DNA from: Faucicola sp937889485
GTDB taxonomy: Bacteria > Pseudomonadota > Gammaproteobacteria > Pseudomonadales > Moraxellaceae
NCBI GenBank assembly: GCA_051653685.1
Contig: JBOFWQ010000037.1
Span: 1 to 17,429, forward strand
Direction of reading: 5' to 3'
Length of the DNA: 17,429 nucleotides
The translations under genes were made by a program, and so were the position numbers. The notes under the pieces were generated by a model. The model was not told the origin of the DNA, ran no database searches, and saw only the letters and a program-made list of their open reading frames with translations. Positions 7,496 to 13,925 of this stretch are shown one piece after another (positions within the stretch are counted from its first letter, which is position 1; each line of letters begins with the position of its first letter).

Positions 7496-8422
7496 ATGTT
7501 GACCAAATTATCACAACTACTTGAGCCAAATCACTACCCCTCACCCGTACCTGCTGCCGTGGTGCACCCTACCACTGACATTGTGCTCAAATCCTGTATA
7601 GAAGCCAAAGCCCATAATATTATCAACCCTATTTTGATAGGGGCGCGCCACAAAATCGAGCAAGCTGCGGCAAGCGCCAATCTTGATATCAGTGGTTATA
7701 CGTTAATTGATGCCGAGCACAGCCACCAAGCTGTCGCCATCGCTGCAAAAATGGCACGCGATAAGCAAGTAAATTTTGTGATTAAAGGCGATGTCCATAC
7801 CGATGAGCTGATGGCTGTTTTTGTGGATAAAAGCCAAAACTTACGCACCGAGCGGCGCATGAGCCACGTTTGGCTGATGCAAAGCCCTATTTATCACAAA
7901 CTACTAACTCTCACCGATTGCGCGCTAAACGTCACGCCTGATTTATTAGACAAAAAAGACATTTTGCAAAATGCCATTAATTTTGCCCATACCCTTGGTG
8001 TCCACCAGCCAAAAGTAGCCATTTTGGCAGCGGTAGAAGAAGTCAAACCGCAGATGCCCTCTACCATTGATGCCGCGGCATTGTGCAAAATGGCAGACCG
8101 TGGGCAGATTACGGGGGCTATTTTGGATGGTCCACTTGCTTTTGATAATGCCATTAGCCAAGCCTCAGCGGATATCAAACACATTCACTCATCGGTGACA
8201 GGAGATGTGGATATTTTGCTGGTACCCGACCTTGAGGCAGGCAATATGCTTGGCAAACAGTTGATCTATTTGGGAGGCGCCAAAGCGGCAGGCATTGTGA
8301 TGGGTGCAAAAATACCCATTGTGCTCACAAGCCGCGCCGATGATGAAATGGATCGGTTATATTCAATTGCACTGGGTGCTTGGGTTGCCAAGTCTAATCC
8401 ATCATTCTCATCAATCATCTGA
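7496..8422 (+). CDS. pta: Phosphate acyltransferase, short Pta/Ptb-family enzyme
   Basis: This enzyme transfers acyl groups between CoA and phosphate (acetyl-CoA to acetyl phosphate, or a related acyl-CoA), in the cytoplasm. At 308 residues it consists only of the phosphotransacetylase catalytic domain and lacks the N-terminal DRTGG/P-loop region of the long E. coli Pta. Family motifs include VPDLEAGNMLGKQL (243 onward), GGAKAAGIVMGAK and PIVLTSRADD (R280). The EAGN...LGK and AGIVMGAK wording is closer, from memory, to phosphate butyryltransferases and to enzymes annotated as enoyl-CoA hydratase/phosphate acetyltransferase, although no MaoC hydratase domain is present. The substrate is therefore uncertain. 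The ATG at 7496 has a strong AGGGG site. The stop codon overlaps the ackA ribosome site, so the pair is coupled. Confidence 0.88.
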   Translation: MLTKLSQLLEPNHYPSPVPAAVVHPTTDIVLKSCIEAKAHNIINPILIGARHKIEQAAASANLDISGYTLIDAEHSHQAVAIAAKMARDKQVNFVIKGDVHTDELMAVFVDKSQNLRTERRMSHVWLMQSPIYHKLLTLTDCALNVTPDLLDKKDILQNAINFAHTLGVHQPKVAILAAVEEVKPQMPSTIDAAALCKMADRGQITGAILDGPLAFDNAISQASADIKHIHSSVTGDVDILLVPDLEAGNMLGKQLIYLGGAKAAGIVMGAKIPIVLTSRADDEMDRLYSIALGAWVAKSNPSFSSII

Positions 8423-8432
8423 GGCTGACACC

Positions 8433-9674
8433 ATGACCACTTTTGCAGTGACCCCCCATTTTACGCACCCCAAGCAGCCCCTCATCGTGACATTCAATGT
8501 CGGCTCTGCCACCATCAAAATGGCAGCGTATGATAGCGCCACGTTATCCAACGCGCAGCCGCTTGATTGGCAGGCGTTATTTGATGTCAATATCAATCTA
8601 AAAACCCACAATAAGGTTTGGCATGCCATGCCAGACTCACTGGCAGATTGGCAGCCCAAAGACACACTGCTAGACACTGCCATCAGCCTGTTTCAGCACG
8701 TTCAGCAAGCGTTTAGCACGCGTCCATTGGTTTGTGTGCATCGCATCGTTCATGGCGGTAAAAACTACCAAAAGCCTGTTATCATTGATGAGACCGTCAT
8801 GGCAAAATTGGTTGAGTTATCGCCCATTTGTCCACTACATCAGCCCCCTGCGCTAGCGGTGGTGACTGCGCTACAGGCACTAGATCCTAGGCTGATTCAT
8901 ATCGCAGCATTTGACACGGCTTTTCATTATCATCGCCCTGAGATTTGGGCAAGCTATGCCCTGCCCAAGTCGCTACGCGCGCAAGGGGTACGCTGCTATG
9001 GTTTTCATGGGCTGTCTTACCAAGCCATTATGCGCAAACTGCATACCTTCATGCCAACCCTTGCTACAAAGCGCCTCATTATCGCCCATTTGGGTAGCGG
9101 CTGTAGTATCACTGCTGTTGAAAACGGTCAGTCAAAAGACAGCACCTTTGGCTTTAGCGGCTTGGACGGTGTGCCCATGGGAACCAGACCAGGGCATCTA
9201 GATGCGGGAGTGATTTTGTATATGGTGGAGCAAGGGTGGACGCTGGCACAGATGAACCAATGCTTGTACAAAGAATCGGGACTACTGGGCTTATCTGAGC
9301 TTAGTAACGATGTACGTGACCTACTTGCCAGTACAGATGCACGTGCCCAGTTTGCCATTGATTTTTTTGTCACCCATGCCGCCAAAGAAATTGCCAGCTT
9401 GATGGTCAGTATGCAGGGCTGTGACGCGTTAATTTTTACCGCAGGCATCGGAGAGCAATCGCCCATTATTCGCCAAAAAATTATTGAGCAGCTAGCCTTT
9501 TTGGGTTTTGAGCTTGATGCCACCTGCAATCATCATCTAGACAAAACGCTGCCCATTATCAAGATTAATCACAGTGATGATAAACAAGTTTTTGTTATTT
9601 TTACCGATGAACAGCTTGAGCTTGCCCTGTCTTATAGCGCGCTAGCGTCAAATAATTTTGAGCAAAACACCTAA
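8433..9674 (+). CDS. ackA: Acetate kinase (acetate/propionate kinase family)
   Basis: The enzyme interconverts acyl phosphate plus ADP and the free acid plus ATP, completing the Pta-AckA pathway. The 413-residue product shows FNVGSATIK (N22, S25) at the ATP/phosphate site, CVHRIVHGG (R104), CPLHQPP (H136), FDTAFH (D161, H165), YGFHG (H192), MGTRPGH (R252), FTAGIGEQSP and a late DEQLEL. The usual HLGNG motif reads HLGSG here (Ser222), a variant that may affect substrate preference. The start chosen is ATG 8433, with GAGG (8421-8424) eight bases upstream overlapping the pta stop; a longer reading frame back to 8304 would run inside pta and has no support. Only ten bases separate it from pta, indicating one operon. 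Confidence 0.93.
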   Translation: MTTFAVTPHFTHPKQPLIVTFNVGSATIKMAAYDSATLSNAQPLDWQALFDVNINLKTHNKVWHAMPDSLADWQPKDTLLDTAISLFQHVQQAFSTRPLVCVHRIVHGGKNYQKPVIIDETVMAKLVELSPICPLHQPPALAVVTALQALDPRLIHIAAFDTAFHYHRPEIWASYALPKSLRAQGVRCYGFHGLSYQAIMRKLHTFMPTLATKRLIIAHLGSGCSITAVENGQSKDSTFGFSGLDGVPMGTRPGHLDAGVILYMVEQGWTLAQMNQCLYKESGLLGLSELSNDVRDLLASTDARAQFAIDFFVTHAAKEIASLMVSMQGCDALIFTAGIGEQSPIIRQKIIEQLAFLGFELDATCNHHLDKTLPIIKINHSDDKQVFVIFTDEQLELALSYSALASNNFEQNT

Positions 9675-9697
9675 ATCTTGGCAACTCATACGGTATC

Positions 9698-9721
9698 ACC
9701 CAGCATAGCCAAATGTTGGGT
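9698..9721 (+). terminator. Stem-loop after ackA, weak terminator candidate
   Basis: ACCCAGCAT pairs with ATGTTGGGT through nine pairs (one G-U) around a six-base loop, 24 bases after the ackA stop. No T-run follows, so termination may be inefficient or Rho-assisted. Its 3' end overlaps the TTGACA of the next feature. Confidence 0.35.
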
Positions 9722-9750
9722 TGACACAAACAATTTCGACAGGCTATTTT
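9721..9750 (+). promoter_or_regulatory. Candidate promoter of phaP
   Basis: A perfect TTGACA (9721-9726) is followed after 18 bases by TATTTT (9745-9750, 4 of 6). It would give a leader of about 200 bases. A closer -10-like TGTAAT lies at 9854-9859 but lacks a good -35, so the true start is uncertain. Confidence 0.3.
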
Positions 9751-9818
9751 TAATGCGAAATTAACTAATCCATTACAAATATTAACAGAAAATAGCGCAA
9801 AACATGGTTTTTGTTGGG

Positions 9819-9857
9819 GGTATTGTATTTAAGATATCTGGGTTTCATGGTATTGTA
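9819..9857 (+). repeat. Direct repeat GGTATTGTA, 30-base period
   Basis: Two exact copies of GGTATTGTA occur at 9819-9827 and 9849-9857, each followed shortly by ATATC. The 30-base period is close to three helical turns, as expected for two regulator-binding sites on one DNA face upstream of phaP. Confidence 0.4.
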
Positions 9858-9884
9858 ATATCAAGCAGACATACTAGTTACACG

Positions 9885-9894
9885 GCGTATACGC
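9885..9894. promoter_or_regulatory. Perfect palindrome GCGTATACGC upstream of phaP
   Basis: A ten-base perfect palindrome 72 bases before the phasin start, flanked by CAGAC (9866-9870) and GTCTG (9895-9899), which are also inverted. It may be an operator; no regulator gene is nearby. Confidence 0.3.
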
Positions 9895-9966
9895 GTCTGT
9901 AGCTGGCGACAGTTAACGGTCTGCCCACACGCAATTTCCCATTGGTAAAGCTTAGAGAGGTTTATG

Positions 9967-10578
9967 ATGAATAATGATTTTATGGATAACTTAAAAGATG
10001 GTTCACGCCATATGTATGCCCCATGGTCACGTTTTAACCAAGCCATGTTAAGAAATGCAGAGAAAATGACTGATTTCTCGCTTGAAACCATGCGTCATTA
10101 TTCTGAAATAGGGCTTGAACAGTTGCGCAATGTTTCGTCCGTTGACTCACCAGAAGCGGCATCGGACTTTAGCCAAAAACAAACCGAATTACTCAACCAA
10201 CTTGGGCAAAAAATGCTATCAGACGCCCAACGTCTTACTGAGCTTGGCAATGAAATTCGTAACGAAGTCATGACAGCGATGAACGAAATCTATACCCAAA
10301 ATGCCAGTAGCGTTCAAACAGCCATGGAACAAGCCGCTAGTAATGCCTCAAAAACGGCAGATGATTTTAACCGCAAAGTCAATGAAAATATGCACAAAGC
10401 AGCCAACCAAGTGAGTGAAGCGGTCAAACAAACCACCCAAAATATGAACAAAGCCGCCTCAACCATGACCGCCGCTGCCACCAAAGCCGCTGACGAAGCT
10501 GTCAATACCAGCGCCAAAGCTGCCGAAGCAGTCATGGCAAAAACCACGGCAAGCAAAACCACGCCTGCCGCCAAATAA
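9967..10578 (+). CDS. phaP: Phasin, PHA granule-associated protein
   Basis: Phasins coat polyhydroxyalkanoate granules, controlling their number and size. The 203-residue product has an amphipathic helical region (about 5-125; MYAPWSRFNQAMLRNAEKM, MRHYSEIGLEQLRNV) typical of the Phasin_2 family, then helical repeats, then an Ala/Lys/Thr-rich tail (about residues 165-203; TKAADEAV, AKAAEAVMAK, TPAAK) resembling histone-H1-like tails of PhaF-type phasins. Two adjacent ATGs exist (9964 and 9967); GAGAGG ending at 9960 is better spaced for the second. There is no signal peptide and no cysteine. It sits directly upstream of phaC but is separated by a terminator-like hairpin, allowing much higher phasin than synthase expression. 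Confidence 0.87.
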   Translation: MNNDFMDNLKDGSRHMYAPWSRFNQAMLRNAEKMTDFSLETMRHYSEIGLEQLRNVSSVDSPEAASDFSQKQTELLNQLGQKMLSDAQRLTELGNEIRNEVMTAMNEIYTQNASSVQTAMEQAASNASKTADDFNRKVNENMHKAANQVSEAVKQTTQNMNKAASTMTAAATKAADEAVNTSAKAAEAVMAKTTASKTTPAAK

Positions 10579-10638
10579 GCAGAATTTTGTGGCAACTGCC
10601 GCTGGTTTTATGCATATTTATCTAGCTTTATTTAGATG

Positions 10639-10674
10639 GGTGGTACAGTGCAATCACTGTGCCGCCAAGTCTTT
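10639..10674 (+). terminator. Rho-independent terminator/attenuator between phaP and phaC
   Basis: GGTGGTACAGTG (10639-10650) pairs with CACTGTGCCGCC (10655-10666) over twelve positions with two G-U pairs and a four-base CAAT loop, followed after AAGTC by TTTT. The stem is strong but the T-run is short, so partial read-through into phaC is likely. Confidence 0.65.
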
Positions 10675-10677
10675 TAA

Positions 10678-10707
10678 TTGATACGTTACAGGCAACTGTA
10701 TTACAGT
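10678..10707 (+). promoter_or_regulatory. Candidate phaC promoter with palindrome over the -10 box
   Basis: TTGATA (10678-10683, 5 of 6) is followed after 18 bases by TACAGT (10702-10707, 4 of 6). The -10 box is the right arm of a perfect inverted repeat ACTGTA-T-TACAGT (10695-10707). A protein binding this dyad would block RNA polymerase, so this is a possible repressor operator. Confidence 0.45.
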
Positions 10708-10753
10708 ATTTTTTATTCCGTAATTAAAGATTTAACGCACGTTGGGACTCATT

Positions 10754-12865
10754 ATGGCAGACGATAAAAAAGACCAAAACAATCAAAACACACCCACTGA
10801 CTCTCACCAAACTTCATCGCAAGGCACCGCACCCAACCCGTTTGGGTTTAATGCCTTTAGCCAAAACCCTTTTACCCATAATTTTTTTAATAATGGTTTT
10901 TTTACCAACAACCCATTTATACCATCAAATGGTGCCAACAGTGACGTTGATTTGCCCCAAAATCCCTTTGATTTTTTGCTAAATACCAATCCCTTCACTC
11001 ACATGGCAAAAAGTTTGCCGCCCTACAACACTACAGTGAGCGAGTTTTGCAATCAATTTGTGGGCAACATGACCAAGCTTAGCCAGCAAATTACCGAACA
11101 ATCCATGCGCATGAAGCAAAATCCTCAATACACCAGCACCTCAATCATGATGGATTTGATGGATGGCTGGCGAAAAATGGGACAAATGGCGACCAATCAC
11201 CCAGGTAACTTGGTTGAAGACCACCTACAGTTGCTACGCGACCAAATGCACTTGTGGCAAAATACCATGCAGCAAATCATCGGCAAAAAAATTGAGCCTG
11301 TGGTCGTGCCTGAAAAAGGGGATAAACGCTTTAGCGACGAAGAATGGGAAGACAACCCCGCGTTTAATTTTCTAAAACAAAATTATTTGCTAACAACGCA
11401 AGCCATGATGGACGCGATTGATGGCGTGGAAGGCATTGATGAAAAAACCCGCCAACGCTTGGCATTTTTTACCCGTCAATGGATTAATGCCATTGCGCCT
11501 ACCAATTTTTTATTGACTAACCCTGAAGTGCTACGATTGACCATTGAAAGTCGCGGTCAAAACTTGGTACAAGGCATGAAACAGCTTGCAGAAGACATGG
11601 GCAATAGCGCCGACACCCTTAACATCCGCATGACTGACCAAAGCGCGTTTCGGGTGGGTGATAACATTGCTACCTCAAAAGGCAAAGTCGTCTTTGAAAA
11701 CCACATGATGCAGCTGATTCAATATGAACCTGCCACCGACAAAGTCAAGCAGCGCCCTATGCTGCTAGTGCCGCCATGGATTAATAAATTTTATATCATG
11801 GACTTACGTGAGAAAAACTCCTTTATCCATTGGGCGGTGAACCAAGGGCATAGCGTATTCGTGATATCATGGGCAAATCCAACGCCTGAGTACAAAAATG
11901 TCGGCATGGAAACTTACCTCAAAGATGGTGTCCTAGCGGCGATGAACCAAATCGAAGCCATTACGGGTGAAAAAACTATCAACATCACAGGCTATTGTAT
12001 TGGCGGCATGCTTACCGCCCTCACACTGGCTTACTTGGCAGGCAAAAAACAAGAAAATCGCATTGCCAGTGCCACGCTTTGGGCAACCATCATTGACTTT
12101 ACAGACCCAGGCGATATTGGCGTATTTATTGATGACAAAATTGTCACCGCCATTGACAAGCAAAACGCAGAAAAAGGCGTGTTTGACGGGCGTATGATGG
12201 GCGTTTCCTTTAGCTTACTGCGCGAGAACAGCTTGTATTGGAACTACTATATCCAAAACTACCTCAAAGGCGAGCGCCCTGTTCCCTTTGACCTACTGTA
12301 TTGGAATTCTGACTGTACCAACGTCACCGCTGCGCTGCATCATTTCTTACTACGCGATTTTTATCTTAACAACTCGCTTAGAAAACCCAATGCACTAGAA
12401 ATCGATGGCGTTAAAATTGATTTATCCAAAGTAAAAACCCCTGTTTACATGGTAGCAACCCTCCAAGACCATATTGCCAAATGGAAAAGCTGCTACCCAG
12501 GCACACAAGTATTTGGTGGCGAAAAAGTGTTTGTTCTAGGGGAGTCAGGGCACATTGCAGGCATCATGAACCCCCCAGGCAGCAAATACGGCTTTTATAC
12601 CAATGACAACTACAGCGCCGATGCCAACCAGTGGTATAAAGATGCCAACTACGTGGCAGATACTTGGTGGAATCATTGGCATGATTGGATCAAGCCGTAT
12701 GAAGGCAATGAGGTGGCTGCCCGTGTGGTGGGTCAAAATCACCAAGGCAAAGACATTGCTACCTTTGGTGACGCCCCAGGGACGTATGTCACGGTCAAAG
12801 CCAGTGACGCCCTGATGGGCAACAATTTTGCCGAAGCCTATCGCTCGCAGCTGCCACCCTTATAA
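10754..12865 (+). CDS. phaC: Class I poly(3-hydroxyalkanoate) synthase
   Basis: This enzyme polymerises 3-hydroxyacyl-CoA, mainly 3-hydroxybutyryl-CoA, into granules. It has 703 residues: an Asn/Phe/Pro-rich extension (about 1-95), a PhaC N-terminal domain (about 100-330) and an alpha/beta-hydrolase catalytic domain. The lipase-like box GYCIGG carries the nucleophile Cys415; Asp572 (TLQDHIAKW) and His600 (GESGHIAG) complete the triad. The segment LLVPPWINKFYIMDL is characteristic of class I synthases. The family is usually about 590 residues, so the extra length is N-terminal and includes five NPF motifs (residues 28, 38, 53, 70, 79). ATG 10754 (MADDKK) is preferred to a TTG four codons earlier; the ribosome site (GGGA) is weak. 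No phaA or phaB is in the window. Confidence 0.94.
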   Translation: MADDKKDQNNQNTPTDSHQTSSQGTAPNPFGFNAFSQNPFTHNFFNNGFFTNNPFIPSNGANSDVDLPQNPFDFLLNTNPFTHMAKSLPPYNTTVSEFCNQFVGNMTKLSQQITEQSMRMKQNPQYTSTSIMMDLMDGWRKMGQMATNHPGNLVEDHLQLLRDQMHLWQNTMQQIIGKKIEPVVVPEKGDKRFSDEEWEDNPAFNFLKQNYLLTTQAMMDAIDGVEGIDEKTRQRLAFFTRQWINAIAPTNFLLTNPEVLRLTIESRGQNLVQGMKQLAEDMGNSADTLNIRMTDQSAFRVGDNIATSKGKVVFENHMMQLIQYEPATDKVKQRPMLLVPPWINKFYIMDLREKNSFIHWAVNQGHSVFVISWANPTPEYKNVGMETYLKDGVLAAMNQIEAITGEKTINITGYCIGGMLTALTLAYLAGKKQENRIASATLWATIIDFTDPGDIGVFIDDKIVTAIDKQNAEKGVFDGRMMGVSFSLLRENSLYWNYYIQNYLKGERPVPFDLLYWNSDCTNVTAALHHFLLRDFYLNNSLRKPNALEIDGVKIDLSKVKTPVYMVATLQDHIAKWKSCYPGTQVFGGEKVFVLGESGHIAGIMNPPGSKYGFYTNDNYSADANQWYKDANYVADTWWNHWHDWIKPYEGNEVAARVVGQNHQGKDIATFGDAPGTYVTVKASDALMGNNFAEAYRSQLPPL

Positions 12866-12912
12866 CTTGATTCTATAGCAATTTTATTCGCCAAAGCGTC
12901 CCATGTATTAAA

Positions 12913-12948
12913 CCCATGTGCTTATATGGATTGGTCATGGGATTTTTT
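12913..12948 (+). terminator. Rho-independent terminator of phaC
   Basis: CCCATG (12913-12918) pairs with CATGGG (12936-12941), followed by A and six T (12943-12948). A second TCCCATG copy at 12899-12905 can pair with CATGGGA over seven positions instead, enclosing a small CCAT/ATGG hairpin. It lies about 50 bases after the phaC stop. Confidence 0.55.
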
Positions 12949-13026
12949 GCAGGTGATTAGCCGTTAAGTGCTAGTCAAAATCCCCTGTTTTGGGTAAAAT
13001 TAGGTACTACTTTTATCCCAAAAAAC

Positions 13027-13032
13027 TATAAT
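13027..13032 (+). promoter_or_regulatory. Perfect -10 box just before coq7
   Basis: TATAAT ends only 14 bases before the coq7 ATG, and no clear -35 hexamer is found at 16-18 bases. If used, the transcript would begin at about 13039, leaving a leader of roughly 8 bases. Confidence 0.4.
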
Positions 13033-13046
13033 AACTAGCGTGATCT

Positions 13047-13703
13047 ATGTCCACATCCCATACCACCGCCTCCCTCAGCAAACTTGACCGCAATATCGTC
13101 TTTCTTGACCGAGCGCTGCGAGCCTTTATTCCACATAGCAACCCAAGCACACGCCCCTTGCCTGTTAGTAGCCCAACGATACCAAAACTAACCGTAGAAG
13201 AGGCGCGGCATGTAGCAGGCTTGATGCGCATTAACCACACGGGTGAAGTCTGCGCCCAAGGTCTTTATCACGGGCAAGCCTTTAGCGCCAAAGATGACAA
13301 GGTCAAACAGTCGATGCATCACTCTGCCCTTGAAGAAATCGACCATTTGGTTTGGTGTGAAACCCGTCTTGATGAATTAGGTAGCCATCCCAGTGTTTTT
13401 AGTCCATTATGGTATGGGCTATCGTTTGGTATTGGTGCCGTGGCGGGCATGATTTCAGATGAGTTTAGTTTGGGCTTTGTTGCCGAAACAGAAATCCAAG
13501 TCAGTGAACATCTACAAAGCCATCTTGATCAATTGCCCAAGCAAGATCAGCGCAGCGCCCAAATTCTTGCCCAAATGGACATCGAAGAGCTACAACATCG
13601 CGATAAAGCCATAGCCTCTGGCGCGTCAGTGTTGCCACCGCCTGTCAAAACCACCATGCGTTTTTTGGCAAACTGCATGAAAGGGGTGGCTTATCATCTG
13701 TAG
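13047..13703 (+). CDS. coq7: Di-iron demethoxyubiquinone hydroxylase (Coq7/CAT5 type)
   Basis: This enzyme performs the late C6 (DMQ) hydroxylation of ubiquinone biosynthesis, replacing the flavin enzyme UbiF in many Proteobacteria; it acts at the inner face of the membrane. The 218-residue ferritin-like protein keeps the expected di-iron ligands: E67 (INHTGEVCA), E97 and H100 (EEIDH), E149 (AETEIQVSEH), E181 and H184 (EELQH). SFGIGAVAGMISDEFSLGFVA is the hydrophobic helix used to contact the membrane and quinone. The ATG at 13047 fits homologues (LSKLDRNIVFLDRALRAF follows). There is no recognisable Shine-Dalgarno sequence, and the -10 box lies very close, suggesting a short-leader transcript. 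It stands alone between terminators. Confidence 0.94.
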   Translation: MSTSHTTASLSKLDRNIVFLDRALRAFIPHSNPSTRPLPVSSPTIPKLTVEEARHVAGLMRINHTGEVCAQGLYHGQAFSAKDDKVKQSMHHSALEEIDHLVWCETRLDELGSHPSVFSPLWYGLSFGIGAVAGMISDEFSLGFVAETEIQVSEHLQSHLDQLPKQDQRSAQILAQMDIEELQHRDKAIASGASVLPPPVKTTMRFLANCMKGVAYHL

Positions 13704-13747
13704 GGCTATTGTCTAGCTGTGGCTTCCCTTACTATGGTGCACTTGCT

Positions 13748-13775
13748 AAGGCTAAGTTACGCATGTGTGAGCCTT
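13748..13775 (+). terminator. Weak stem-loop after coq7
   Basis: AAGGCT pairs with AGCCTT through six pairs around a 16-base loop, followed by TT, 45 bases after the coq7 stop. The short stem and lack of a long T-run make termination uncertain. Confidence 0.28.
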
Positions 13776-13925
13776 TTGGATAAAAAATAACAATACGTTT
13801 ACTGACTTCTTTCATTTTTTTTTCCATTATGGTGCTATTTAGGCGCCAATCATTGCCGTCAGTCTGTTACGGATTTTGGCTCTTCTTTTTTTATATGCAT
13901 TTATTTTTACCTTAAGGATACTTTT

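Larger units (their letters stand above)
9675..9966 (+). other. Regulatory intergenic region ackA to phaP
   Basis: About 290 bases without a gene. It contains a stem-loop just after ackA, a candidate -35/-10 pair, two copies of GGTATTGTA 30 bases apart and a 10-base perfect palindrome. This is a dense control region for the phasin gene. Confidence 0.5.

Noticed and set aside
8304..8432. An upstream extension of the ackA frame within pta
   Set aside because: The extra 43 residues overlap coding pta sequence, have no homology to AckA, and ATG 8433 has a well-placed GAGG site.
9128..9529. A 133-codon minus-strand ORF inside ackA
   Set aside because: The ackA frame carries the conserved kinase motifs through this whole stretch. 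The reverse reading has no recognisable domain or start signal.
10314..10595. A 93-codon minus-strand ORF opposite the phasin tail that reads as a very hydrophobic membrane protein
   Set aside because: Its hydrophobic residues come from the complement of the phasin's Ala/Lys/Thr codons. It lacks a ribosome site and the plus-strand phasin explains the sequence.
10742..10753. A TTG start for phaC four codons before the ATG
   Set aside because: ATG 10754 is a stronger start codon and gives a normal MADDKK N-terminus; the TTG has no upstream ribosome site.
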